Below, piece after piece: positions 36,704 to 44,309 of a stretch of 64,000 nucleotides of DNA (position 1 is the first letter of the stretch; every line of letters begins with the position of its first letter). The stretch comes from JANYCO01 sp035535995 (GTDB lineage Bacteria; Bacteroidota; Bacteroidia; Cytophagales; Cytophagaceae): contig DATLOZ010000024.1 in assembly GCA_035535995.1 (NCBI GenBank), positions 54,620 through 118,619 on the forward strand, read 5' to 3'. The notes beneath the pieces are model-generated. The model made no database searches, had not been told where the DNA came from, and saw nothing but the letters and a program-made list of their open reading frames with translations. Both the position numbers and the translations under genes were made by a program.

Positions 36704-37426
36704 TTAAATTCTGACGATGTTCTCTTCGGGTATAAGTGGCTTATTATGAAGCTTTAAATATAATTGCGCGGTAGCCAACGCATCCTCGCAACAATATTTT
36801 GCAATTTTTGAAAGACCGTTTTGATTGTAATAAACTTCGTTTACAAGGCTTCCGTCGAGTTCTTCTTTACTGCTTTGGATACCAAAAACGGCAGTGAGCA
36901 GATCGAGTGAAGTATAATTTTTACGGTCGCCGAATTTCCATAGCTCCAATGTATCGAGGTGAATGATCTCCCAGGGCTTTTTACCAGTAAGAGAAAGCGG
37001 CTTGGGAAGGTCAAACCCATTGATCAGCATACGCCGGCAGAGGTAAGGGTAGTCAAACTCTTTTCCATTGTGTGCGCAGAAAATAAGTTTTTTACGAAGA
37101 TATTTTTCTTCGATAAGATGGATGAAGCCGGATAAAATTTCAGGTTCGGAATCACTGGAAAAACATTTTACCTTAAAGCTCCATTTTTTATTTTCATCCA
37201 AATAAAAAAAGCCTGTACTGATGGCGATGATCTTGCCAAACTCAGCATAGATGCCAGCCTTCAGAAAATACAAAGCAGCCGGATCCGCTTCCGGGTCAAT
37301 CAGGGAAGCCTTGTGGTTCCAGGCTTTCCGGAGACGTTCGGAAAGATCGCTGTAATTTTTTTCCGCGGAAGCGGTTTCAATATCGAGGAATAAAATGTTT
37401 TTGAGGGTGTGAAAAAAATCAAACAT
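36704..37426 (-). CDS. DnaQ-like/PolB-type 3'-5' exonuclease
   Basis: A 240-residue protein of the DEDDy exonuclease group. D15 and E17 (FLDIETA) form ExoI. AHNGKEFDYPYLCRR gives ExoII with its Asp. YCCEDALATAQ gives ExoIII with Tyr and Asp four residues apart. It has no polymerase domain, so it is a stand-alone nuclease as found across Bacteroidota. Its exact nucleic-acid substrate is unknown. It lies alone, 90 nt upstream of the ABC operon and on the same strand. Confidence 0.88.
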   Translation of the reverse strand: MFDFFHTLKNILFLDIETASAEKNYSDLSERLRKAWNHKASLIDPEADPAALYFLKAGIYAEFGKIIAISTGFFYLDENKKWSFKVKCFSSDSEPEILSGFIHLIEEKYLRKKLIFCAHNGKEFDYPYLCRRMLINGFDLPKPLSLTGKKPWEIIHLDTLELWKFGDRKNYTSLDLLTAVFGIQSSKEELDGSLVNEVYYNQNGLSKIAKYCCEDALATAQLYLKLHNKPLIPEENIVRI

Positions 37427-37526
37427 AGTAACAGAAATTACAGGATTTAAGAATTATAGAATCAGTTTAAAAAATAAAAAAATAGTTTCACCCTAACTAA
37501 AAATTAAAAGTTTATAGGGATGCAGC

Positions 37527-37560
37527 AAATTTAAAATTTAAAATTCAGAATTTAAAATTA
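37527..37560. repeat. AT-rich near-palindrome (TTTAAAATT words)
   Basis: AATTTAAAATTTAAAATTCA followed by GAATTTAAAATTA reads almost the same on both strands. It lies 2 nt from the stop of the gene ending at 37562 and may act as a weak hairpin. The style resembles the family A repeats but the words differ. Confidence 0.4.
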
Positions 37561-37561
37561 A

Positions 37562-37969
37562 TTAGATATGCAATACGCCTTCCATATTGATCTGCGGAAT
37601 AAAAATTAAATTCGATTCCACGATAGTGTCTGGTACGAAGATGAATTTTTTATCGTAGACCTGGTTGTCTACAAAATAGCTTACCCAGTATTCATTGTTC
37701 AGATGAAATACAGTAGGATCGATCGGTTCGATGAGCGCATATTCGCCGGAAGCTACTAATGGGATATGGTGGCGAAGTGTAGAGGTTTCCTGTTTTTCAC
37801 CTTCTTCGTTTACTCCATATCCTTTGGAGCGGATGAAAACGTTTTCAATAGTATAAGAATTTCGGTTGATCAAAAATACTTTCCAGCTGATCTCTTCTGC
37901 AGATTCTATATAGCGGCTTACAGCGATGCATACGCCTTCTACCGGCAAAAACGGGATGTCTTTCTTCAT
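37562..37969 (-). CDS. Conserved small beta-rich protein, function unknown
   Basis: 135 residues, mostly beta-strand by pattern, with no signal peptide or membrane helix. Features include AVSRYIESAEEISWKVFLIN, TSTLRHHIPLVASGEYALIE and a strand-rich end, NLIFIPQINMEGVLHI. The alternating hydrophobics suggest an Ig- or ApaG-like beta-sandwich. I recognise it only as a Bacteroidota protein of unassigned function. It is upstream of, and on the same strand as, the exonuclease gene, 135 nt away. Confidence 0.7.
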   Translation of the reverse strand: MKKDIPFLPVEGVCIAVSRYIESAEEISWKVFLINRNSYTIENVFIRSKGYGVNEEGEKQETSTLRHHIPLVASGEYALIEPIDPTVFHLNNEYWVSYFVDNQVYDKKFIFVPDTIVESNLIFIPQINMEGVLHI

Positions 37970-38019
37970 TCTCTTCTTCGCTTTTTAAATTCGGCTGATC
38001 AATAAATTTACAAACTAGT

Positions 38020-38745
38020 TTAGAGATTTGAAACGATTTTCATTTCAAATAACGTACACAAATGTTTTTTTAATATTTCTTCCACTTCAGCCATAGAAAT
38101 TTCTTTGTTCAGCTCTTTGGCAAGGGAAGTCACTGCCTTATCGGAAATACCGCAAGGAATTATATTATTAAAATACGAAAGATCGCTGTTAATGTTTAGC
38201 GCAAATCCATGCATTGTTACCCAACGACTGGCTTTTACCCCCATCGCACAGATCTTGCGCGCTGTTTTTTCGTTGTCAAAATCGAGCCATACACCTGTAA
38301 GGCCATTGATACGCCCGGCTTGCAGCCCATATTCGGAGAGGGTGAGAATGATCGCTTCTTCCAGGAACCGAAGGTATTTGTGGATGTCTGTAAAAAAATT
38401 ATCCAGGTCGAGGATTGGGTAACCTACCAATTGTCCCGGACCATGATAAGTAATATCGCCGCCGCGGTTGGTTTCGAAATAGGAAGCTTGTTTGACGCCT
38501 AGTTCCAGTTCATTGATCAGAAGATTTTCTTTGGTGCCGCTGCGCCCGAGTGTGTATACATGCGGATGTTGGCAGAATAAAAGATAATTATCGGTAGGTT
38601 TTTGATCTTGTTCGGGGAGATCACGGTTATGGAGTTTTTGCCCGATGATCTTGTTGAACAGATCTGTTTGTATTTCCAATCCCTGCTGGTATTCGATCAG
38701 GCCGAGGCGTTGGAAGATTACGGTTTTATTTTGGTGTGTATACAA
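38020..38745 (-). CDS. lipB: Octanoyltransferase LipB
   Basis: A 241-residue octanoyl-ACP:protein N-octanoyltransferase, the first step of lipoate attachment. RGGDITYHGPGQ (94-105) is the family signature, K171 (GVKASRWVTMHG) and C198 (IIPCGISD) are the Lys-Cys catalytic pair. It would transfer octanoyl from ACP to E2 domains or GcvH for later sulfur insertion by LipA, which is not in the window. A -7 box TAACTTTG lies upstream at 38769-38776. Confidence 0.95.
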   Translation of the reverse strand: MYTHQNKTVIFQRLGLIEYQQGLEIQTDLFNKIIGQKLHNRDLPEQDQKPTDNYLLFCQHPHVYTLGRSGTKENLLINELELGVKQASYFETNRGGDITYHGPGQLVGYPILDLDNFFTDIHKYLRFLEEAIILTLSEYGLQAGRINGLTGVWLDFDNEKTARKICAMGVKASRWVTMHGFALNINSDLSYFNNIIPCGISDKAVTSLAKELNKEISMAEVEEILKKHLCTLFEMKIVSNL

Positions 38746-38768
38746 GTGACTTCTCCGGATTACGAATA

Positions 38769-38776
38769 CAAAGTTA
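38769..38776 (-). promoter_or_regulatory. Candidate -7 promoter box of lipB
   Basis: TAACTTTG on the minus strand (38776-38769) fits TAnnTTTG and lies 24 nt before the lipB ATG. No TTG at the expected -33 distance, so support is partial. Confidence 0.4.
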
Positions 38777-38825
38777 TAGCTATAATTTGAAAATGACTAA
38801 CTTTAGCCAAAGGACATGTATAGCA

Positions 38826-38879
38826 AACGGATTGCTTCGTCAGTCGGCCTTACGACCTCGTTCCTCGCAATGACGGTTT
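38826..38879. repeat. Dispersed repeat of the GTCATTGCGAGG type
   Basis: On the minus strand it begins CCGTCATTGCGAGGAACGAG, passes GTCGTAAGGCCGAC (a small palindrome) and ends CGAAGCAATCCG. This word is known as a widespread short intergenic repeat in unrelated bacteria, including Bacteroidota. It lies between divergent lipB and yraN, and only one copy is in the window. Confidence 0.65.
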
Positions 38880-38901
38880 AATTTTTTTTTAATTATTTTT
38901 T

Positions 38902-39243
38902 ATGAAAACAAAAGCTCAATCAGGCCGCGAGGGAGAAGAGAAAGCGGCAAATTATTTAAAAGCGAAAGGTTGGCAAATTCTGGCACAAAATTATCGATAC
39001 AAGCGCGGAGAGCTTGATATTATTGGGATAGACAAAGACGTATTGGTTTTTGTAGAAGTGAAATTTCGAAAAAATAATCTTTTCGGTTTCCCCGAAGAAT
39101 TTGTAGGCGATCACAAAATAGGAATGCTTAGGAAAACGGCGCTGGAATATGTGGTAAAAGAGAATTGGGAGAAAGATATTCGCTTCGATATTATCGCCAT
39201 CACAGGCAGCGATGAACCGGAGCATTTTGAAGACGCATTTTAA
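38902..39243 (+). CDS. YraN/UPF0102-family endonuclease-like protein
   Basis: 113 residues of the UPF0102 family. GREGEEKAANYLKAKGWQIL (residues 8-27), then RYKRGELDIIGIDKDVLVFV with VEVKFR. The E-x-D-x-ExK arrangement (GELDII ... VEVKFR) is that of a Holliday-junction-resolvase-like nuclease fold. The physiological role is uncertain. It stands alone between two repeats. Confidence 0.9.
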   Translation: MKTKAQSGREGEEKAANYLKAKGWQILAQNYRYKRGELDIIGIDKDVLVFVEVKFRKNNLFGFPEEFVGDHKIGMLRKTALEYVVKENWEKDIRFDIIAITGSDEPEHFEDAF

Positions 39244-39250
39244 ATGGTAG

Positions 39251-39328
39251 AATTATGAGTTATGAATTATGGGTTCTTTAGTAAACTAAATAAACATTCA
39301 TAATTCATAACTCAACATTCATAATTTA
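39251..39328. repeat. Intergenic palindromic repeat, family A (copy 7)
   Basis: AATTATGAGTTATGAATTAT and the facing CATAATTCATAACTCAACAT lie between the convergent yraN and hpf genes and run up to the hpf stop codon at 39329. A stem between the arms could stop transcripts from either side. Confidence 0.7.
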
Positions 39329-39625
39329 TTAAGCATTTGCTTTTTCCTTTTTCTTGCCTAGCTGCCTTTTCAGGATCTCGTAAGCCTTATCAGTAGCCTC
39401 TTCGAAAGAAGGCGCTTGTTCCTGAACAAACACATCTCCACCTGGGATGAGCAATTTTATATTTACAATTTTATTTCCCTTTTCGTCGTCGTTCTGAAGT
39501 TTTAAAAAAACTTCCCCTCCCTGTATGCGATCATAAAAAGTATCGAGCTTTTCCAATTTCTTTTGAATAAAAGAAGTAAGCTTCACGTCAGCATCAAAAT
39601 GGATGGATTGGATTTGAAGTTTCAT
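39329..39625 (-). CDS. hpf: Short-form ribosome hibernation promoting factor
   Basis: 98 residues of the HPF/RaiA family: KLQIQSIHFDADVKLTSFIQ, then KLEKLDTFYDRI, VKLQ-type strands and SFEEATDKAYEILKRQLGKKK at the end. It binds in the 30S mRNA channel to silence ribosomes in stationary phase. It lacks the C-terminal dimerisation domain of the long form. The order rpsU, xerC-like, hpf on one strand is the common Bacteroidota arrangement. Confidence 0.92.
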   Translation of the reverse strand: MKLQIQSIHFDADVKLTSFIQKKLEKLDTFYDRIQGGEVFLKLQNDDEKGNKIVNIKLLIPGGDVFVQEQAPSFEEATDKAYEILKRQLGKKKEKANA

Positions 39626-39712
39626 AGGAATTTAAGTTGTTCAGGATCTCCGATCACCCGCCGGATCAGTCGGCCTGAGGTTGAACATATATTACGGGTT
39701 TTGAAGTTATAA

Positions 39713-39764
39713 ATTTTGGATTATGAGTTATGAATGATCAATTCAAAATTCATAATCCAAAATT
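39713..39764. repeat. Intergenic palindromic repeat, family A (copy 8)
   Basis: TTTTGGATTATGAGTTATGA facing TCATAATCCAAAATTA: a near-complete inverted repeat between hpf and the recombinase gene, inside the rpsU-xerC-hpf unit. Confidence 0.7.
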
Positions 39765-39768
39765 AGTT

Positions 39769-40677
39769 TTATGATTTCGGATGTGCCTGATTAAAAATGG
39801 CTTTTAGTTTGTCTAATGAATTGTGCGTATACACTTGCGTCGCGGCCAGGCTGGTGTGGCCCAGCAGGTCTTTGATCGCGTTGAGGTCTGCTCCTTTATT
39901 CAATAAATGAGTAGCGAACGAATGTCTTAATACGTGTGGGCTTCTCTTTTCTACTGTCGTACTCATATCTAAATATTTTCTTACCGTTCTATATACAAAC
40001 ATCGGGTAAGTTTTCTTTCCTTCATTTGTAACGATTAAATATTCACAAGAGTTGCCGGAATGTGTTGTTTTTTTCAGAAGATTAAATTCTTTGATGCGCT
40101 CCACCAGGGTGGTGTTCATCGGAATGATCCGTTCTTTGTTTCCTTTTCCTAATACTTTAAGTGTGTTTTGGTAAAAATTGATATCCGTATTTTTCACTTC
40201 AATAAGTTCGGAGAGACGAATGCCGGTACCGTACAGCAGCTCCATGATAAGCCGGTCGCGCACGCCTTCGAAATTGTCTGTGAAGCCCATTCCTCCTGGG
40301 TTATCTTCAGACAAGGTGCTATCAAGAAGGTTTAAAAGATTTTCCTGCTCCACGAAAACAGGCAGTGATTTTTTTACTTTCGGCGCGCGGATCTTTATAG
40401 TTGGATCTTTGGTGATCTTTCCGTTGCGCAAAAGAAATTTATAATAAGAACGCAACGCGGCAATCTTACGATTGATCGTTTTGGGAACCATCTTTTGCTC
40501 GGCAAGCTTTACGATCCATGAGCGAATCATGCTATACGAAGCTTCTTCGGGATGGCTGACTTCAAAATCTTTTTGGAGAAACGCTGAATATTGATCCAGG
40601 TCGTTTTGGTAGGAGGTTAAGGTATGTTTGCTGAACCTTTTCTCGTATTGGATATACTTTAAAAAATCACTAACCAT
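39769..40677 (-). CDS. XerC/XerD-family tyrosine recombinase
   Basis: A 302-residue recombinase with the N-terminal SAM-like core-binding domain (residues 1-90) and C-terminal catalytic domain. All active-site residues are present: R154 (TGIRLSEL), K178, H248, R251 (HVLRHSFATH), H274 (LLGHTS) and the nucleophile Y283 (VYTH). It would resolve chromosome dimers at dif with a partner. It lies in the rpsU-xerC-hpf order found in Bacteroidota, which supports a core Xer role over a mobile integrase. No dif site was located. Confidence 0.92.
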   Translation of the reverse strand: MVSDFLKYIQYEKRFSKHTLTSYQNDLDQYSAFLQKDFEVSHPEEASYSMIRSWIVKLAEQKMVPKTINRKIAALRSYYKFLLRNGKITKDPTIKIRAPKVKKSLPVFVEQENLLNLLDSTLSEDNPGGMGFTDNFEGVRDRLIMELLYGTGIRLSELIEVKNTDINFYQNTLKVLGKGNKERIIPMNTTLVERIKEFNLLKKTTHSGNSCEYLIVTNEGKKTYPMFVYRTVRKYLDMSTTVEKRSPHVLRHSFATHLLNKGADLNAIKDLLGHTSLAATQVYTHNSLDKLKAIFNQAHPKS

Positions 40678-40741
40678 ACCAAATCACCGGGATTATTGCC
40701 CCAGTGATTCAATATAGAAATATTTATTCAAAAAAGAAAGA

Positions 40742-40936
40742 CTATTCTTCTGTTCCTTGTTGCATCTTCTGTCTGTATGCAGCACGGATCACAGTGAATC
40801 TTCTTCTTACAGATTTCTTTTCATAGGCGCTTCTAGCTCTAAGCTCTTTCAAAACACCAGTTTTCTCAAATTTCTTTTTGAATCTTTTTAATGCTTTATC
40901 AATAGATTCGTTTTCTTTTACGCTTACGATGATCAT
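40742..40936 (-). CDS. rpsU: Ribosomal protein bS21
   Basis: 64 residues: VKENESIDKALKRFKKKFEK, then RARSAYEKKSVRRRFTVIRA and a basic C-terminus. It joins the 30S platform near the anti-Shine-Dalgarno region of 16S rRNA; Bacteroidota bS21 is thought to help occlude that region. First gene of the rpsU-xerC-hpf unit, with its own promoter. Confidence 0.96.
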   Translation of the reverse strand: MIIVSVKENESIDKALKRFKKKFEKTGVLKELRARSAYEKKSVRRRFTVIRAAYRQKMQQGTEE

Positions 40937-40957
40937 AGTCTACTTTTATTAGGGCTA

Positions 40958-40985
40958 CAAATATAATAATTTGTTATGGATCAAA
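40958..40985 (-). promoter_or_regulatory. Candidate promoter of rpsU
   Basis: On the minus strand, TTTG (40985-40982), 16 nt, then TATATTTG (40965-40958). The -7 box is perfect, the spacer three bases short of the usual 19. It lies 22 nt before the rpsU ATG. Confidence 0.5.
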
Positions 40986-41013
40986 AAAATATGGCTATTA
41001 ATTTTTCCTTTCT

Positions 41014-41050
41014 AAAAACCTTAGAGGTTTTCAAGAATCTCTAGGTTTTT
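41014..41050 (-). terminator. Terminator overlapping the ispE stop codon
   Basis: AAAAACCTTAGAG pairs with CTCTAGGTTTTT around a 12-nt loop, one mismatch, followed on the minus strand by U-rich sequence. It overlaps the TAA of ispE. Confidence 0.65.
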
Positions 41051-41861
41051 ATTCCAGAATACCTTGCCATATTTTATAACTGCTTGAAAATAGGGGTTTA
41101 ATATCTTTTTCTTCCTTAAAAATCCCATATACCGCAGACCCGCTTCCGGTCATGGAGGCATAGACGGCACCTTGTGTATAGAGTTGTTCTTTGATCTCTT
41201 TTAAGACCGGATATTTTGGGAAAAGAGCGGTTTCAAAGTCATTCTTTAGAAGATGCTTCCATTCGGCAGGTGCTTTGCGAAGGATTTGCTCTATGCCAAC
41301 TTCAGGTTTTTGGGGTATTACTCCACTGTAGGCCTCTTTGGTTGAGATATGAAGTTCAGGATATATAATACTAATATAGTAGCCTTTTAAAACCGATTCT
41401 ATATTTTTGAACCGGTCTCCTTTTTCATAGGCGAAGACTGGTTTGTTGTTTACAAAAAAGGCGCAATCACTTCCCAGAGGGCGTACATAATCTTCCAATT
41501 GAGAAGATGAAAGATTGAGCTCAAAGATTTCATTCAGCAATTTGGCGGTAAAAGCAGCATCCGAAGAGCCACCGCCCATACCGGCGCCGATGGGAATATT
41601 TTTCAGCAGATGAAAATGTACAGGGGAGAGAGCAAAATCTTTTTTAAGCGCTTCGTACACTTTCATGCAAAGATTAGAAGATGGATCTCCAGGGATGGGA
41701 ATACCGGAAGAACTAAAATTATTTTCTTTGGAAGGAATAATTTCGATTACATCTGTCCACTGAACCGGATAAAAGCAAGACTCGATATTGTGAAAGCCAT
41801 CGGGTCTCTTTTCTATGATATCAAGTCCTAAGTTTATTTTGGCGTTTGGAAAAGAAACCAT
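41049..41861 (-). CDS. ispE: 4-diphosphocytidyl-2-C-methyl-D-erythritol kinase
   Basis: 270 residues of the GHMP kinase superfamily. K8 lies in PNAKINLGLDI, GAGMGGGSSDAAF (92-104) is the phosphate-binding glycine-rich motif, and SMTGSGSAVYGIF is motif 3. It phosphorylates CDP-methylerythritol in the non-mevalonate isoprenoid pathway, feeding prenyl chains such as those made by the enzyme at 31614. Divergent from the sugar-phosphate transferase gene. Confidence 0.95.
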   Translation of the reverse strand: MVSFPNAKINLGLDIIEKRPDGFHNIESCFYPVQWTDVIEIIPSKENNFSSSGIPIPGDPSSNLCMKVYEALKKDFALSPVHFHLLKNIPIGAGMGGGSSDAAFTAKLLNEIFELNLSSSQLEDYVRPLGSDCAFFVNNKPVFAYEKGDRFKNIESVLKGYYISIIYPELHISTKEAYSGVIPQKPEVGIEQILRKAPAEWKHLLKNDFETALFPKYPVLKEIKEQLYTQGAVYASMTGSGSAVYGIFKEEKDIKPLFSSSYKIWQGILE

Positions 41862-41886
41862 GTTAAAATTTTGTATAAATTTCGGT

Positions 41887-41894
41887 CAAAGTTA
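41887..41894 (-). promoter_or_regulatory. Candidate -7 promoter box of ispE
   Basis: TAACTTTG on the minus strand (41894-41887), 26 nt before the ispE ATG. No TTG at the -33 distance, so partial support only. Confidence 0.4.
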
Positions 41895-41910
41895 GTTAAA
41901 ATTGAGGTTG

Positions 41911-42507
41911 GTGTATAAAAGATTTTTCAAAAGAGCATTTGACATCCTGGGAGCGATTTTCCTGCTGTTATTCTTTTTACCTTTTACGATCGTAATTATG
42001 ATCGTATTATTTTTTTCTAATAAAGGAAAAATATTTTTTACCCAACTTCGACCAGGTAAAGAAGAGAAGCCTTTTTTGCTTTACAAATTCAGAACGATGA
42101 AAGACGATGTACCCGAAGAAATGTCTGAGCGGGAAAGAATTAGTGGGTTTGGAAATATTTTGAGAAAAACTTCCCTGGATGAGATCCCACAGCTAATTCA
42201 TGTATTAGAAGGAAAAATGAGCATTATTGGTCCAAGGCCTCTGCTCATGGAATATTTGCCTTTGTATTCTGAAGTTCAGCGCAAAAGGCATTCGGTCTTA
42301 CCCGGCATCACAGGATGGGCGCAGGTGAAGGGAAGAAATTCGATCAGCTGGAAAGACCGGTTTGAGCTGGATGTCTATTATGCTGAAAATTTTTCCTTTG
42401 GACTCGATTTTAAGATCGTGTTACTCACTTTTGTAAAAGTTATTCTGGCCAAAGACATTTATGATAAAAATGGTCAGATCGTAGAGAAGTTTAAAGGAGA
42501 GCTTTAG
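41911..42507 (+). CDS. Undecaprenyl-phosphate sugar-1-phosphate transferase (PglC-type)
   Basis: A monotopic polyprenyl-phosphate phosphoglycosyl transferase of 198 residues from the GTG start chosen here. The longest frame opens at TTG 41902, but GTG at 41911 gives MYKRFFKRAFDILGAIF, the usual family N-terminus, with GAGG-like bases (GAGG at 41904-41907) just upstream. KTSLDEIPQ carries the catalytic Asp-Glu, and MSIIGPRPLLMEY and LPGITGWAQVKGRN are family signatures. It starts lipid-linked glycan synthesis. It is isolated from the main polysaccharide operon. Confidence 0.88.
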   Translation: MYKRFFKRAFDILGAIFLLLFFLPFTIVIMIVLFFSNKGKIFFTQLRPGKEEKPFLLYKFRTMKDDVPEEMSERERISGFGNILRKTSLDEIPQLIHVLEGKMSIIGPRPLLMEYLPLYSEVQRKRHSVLPGITGWAQVKGRNSISWKDRFELDVYYAENFSFGLDFKIVLLTFVKVILAKDIYDKNGQIVEKFKGEL

Positions 42508-42913
42508 TTTTTTTATAAAGCACTAAAGATGCTGGATACTGGATGCCGGATAAATCAATCTATTCATTCCATTTAATTTTATAAAACACGATCCTAGTGT
42601 CAATGTTTTATCTGGTATCACGTATCCGGTATCCAGCATCTAGAACCAAAGATTTTTAAGAGGAATTTTTGCCGGGGCATTAAGGCGATACTCTCAATTC
42701 AAAAAGTTCATATTAATACTAATAAAGTTGATTTTTGACGTTTTTAAGGCGATATAATTAACCTTGAATTTATATCGGTTGAGTTACTTTTTGGGGAGGT
42801 TTTTCTTGGTTTTTTCATGAGTTGATTTTGGTTTCTGTACATTCCTTTAAAAGAAGGGCAATTCTTCTGGAAATAGGAATAATTTATTGTTTAACTAAAA
42901 TTATAAGTGTTTT
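42508..42913. other. 405-nt intergenic region with a family B inverted repeat
   Basis: The left third is the family B palindrome (42528-42642). The rest is AT-rich and holds two copies of TTAAGGCGATA (42683 and about 42747). No open gene and no exact TAnnTTTG box. The nearest match is TTACTTTTTGGGG around 42785. Confidence 0.6.
42528..42642. repeat. Family B inverted repeat
   Basis: AGATGCTGGATACTGGATGC at 42528 faces GTATCCGGTATCCAGCATCT at 42619. Arms of about 20 bp with one or two mismatches and a long AT-rich loop. Confidence 0.75.
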
Positions 42914-44224
42914 ATGAAAAAATTAATACTTTCTCTTATTGGTCTAACACTTGCGGGATCGGTGGTGATGGCTCAGAACACGAACAGCGGTAGGTCTAAT
43001 AACAAGCCGGTGGGTGGAGCTGGTGATGGTTATGTGTTCAACTTCGGTAATACAGTTGCTTCAAACTGTATGGGTAGTCATATTGCTACTGAGGGAAGCA
43101 CTAATTCTCAATGTACATGGGCTGTAGACTCAAAAGGACATATGCTGATCACATATGACCATAATATAAACGTTTGGGGAAACTCTGCAAATAACCCAGC
43201 TGGAGGCCCAGAAGTAGCAAAATTTTATACAGGTGACTGTATAAACACTGCTATTGACTTGACTGATCCTTCCAACCAAAAAGTGAAGATCAGTTTTAAT
43301 TCACCCATGGCTGGACAGCTTGTCTTGATTATCTATGGTAGCAACGGAACAACATTATTCAGTAACTATGCTGATAACGTTTCTGTACTTACAGTTAGCG
43401 CAGGACAAAATACATTGTCTACAACCGTAGATCTTTCCGGTAGTCTTACAACCAACAACGTGTTGGATAATATTGTAGGAGTAGGACTATTATTCAGAAA
43501 TATATACGACTGGGGTACGGGAGATTCAGATTTTCAGGGTACTGTAACGCTTGACTATATTCAGGTTGGTTCTGCTGCCGGAACTGCAGTGGCACCTACT
43601 CTTTCATTGTGGACTGGAGCGGGTGGCCCTATTGCAAATCCGGACAACCTGATGATTCCTAATGCTCTGCCTGGTGATCAATCTGACAACGATACTATTG
43701 TTTTATACAATAGTGGTACAGACACATTAAATATTACAAACGTTACCATTTCCGGTACCAATGCTTCTGAATTTTCAGTAACACCTTCAGTAACGAAAGT
43801 ATTCGAAGCTTGGAAAGATTCTATCTTTGTCGTATTCTCTCCAAGTGCTTCTGCTACTGTTGGAGATAACAAAACTGCAGTATTGACTATCACTACAGAC
43901 GATGCTACTAATTCTTCGTGGGTATTGAATCTTTCTGCTACTGTAGCAGATCCTTCTACTACAGCCGTTACTGCTTCAGTAAACAACTCGCTGATCTCTG
44001 TTTATCCGAACCCTGCAAAAGAGCAGATCAACCTGGATCTTTCTGCTATGAATGCCGGTGAAGCAAAAGTAAAAGTGATGAACGCAAATGGAATGCTGGT
44101 ATACGAATCCGTTGTATCCAACACTAACACCGTGATCAACTCTTCTACTTTCCACAAAGGAATTTACATGGTGCAGGTAACTGCAGGTGATAAAATATCA
44201 AACCAAAAAGTAGTGATCGAATAA
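42914..44224 (+). CDS. Secreted protein with type IX secretion (Por) sorting domain
   Basis: A 436-residue exported protein with a signal peptide (MKKLILSLIGLTLAGSVVMA). Residues about 35-215 form a beta-rich domain with paired Cys, perhaps sugar binding. About 260-345 is a choice-of-anchor-type Ig domain (NDTIVLYNSGTDTLNITNVT). The last 75 residues, SVYPNPAKEQINLDLSAMNA to KVVIE, are a typical T9SS C-terminal sorting domain, cleaved on secretion. Ligand unknown. It may work with the GH20 enzyme encoded next. Confidence 0.85.
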   Translation: MKKLILSLIGLTLAGSVVMAQNTNSGRSNNKPVGGAGDGYVFNFGNTVASNCMGSHIATEGSTNSQCTWAVDSKGHMLITYDHNINVWGNSANNPAGGPEVAKFYTGDCINTAIDLTDPSNQKVKISFNSPMAGQLVLIIYGSNGTTLFSNYADNVSVLTVSAGQNTLSTTVDLSGSLTTNNVLDNIVGVGLLFRNIYDWGTGDSDFQGTVTLDYIQVGSAAGTAVAPTLSLWTGAGGPIANPDNLMIPNALPGDQSDNDTIVLYNSGTDTLNITNVTISGTNASEFSVTPSVTKVFEAWKDSIFVVFSPSASATVGDNKTAVLTITTDDATNSSWVLNLSATVADPSTTAVTASVNNSLISVYPNPAKEQINLDLSAMNAGEAKVKVMNANGMLVYESVVSNTNTVINSSTFHKGIYMVQVTAGDKISNQKVVIE

Positions 44225-44237
44225 TTTCGATCTTCAA

Positions 44238-44269
44238 AATCCGGGATTATTTGATCCCGGATTTTTTTA
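44238..44269 (+). terminator. Rho-independent terminator after the T9SS cargo gene
   Basis: AATCCGGGAT and ATCCCGGATT form a perfect 10-bp stem with a 6-nt loop and a T7 tail, 14 nt past the stop. It separates this gene from the GH20 gene. Confidence 0.9.
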
Positions 44270-44309
44270 TCTCTTTCTCCGTTTTGAAATATTAATAGTA
44301 AAGCTACGT

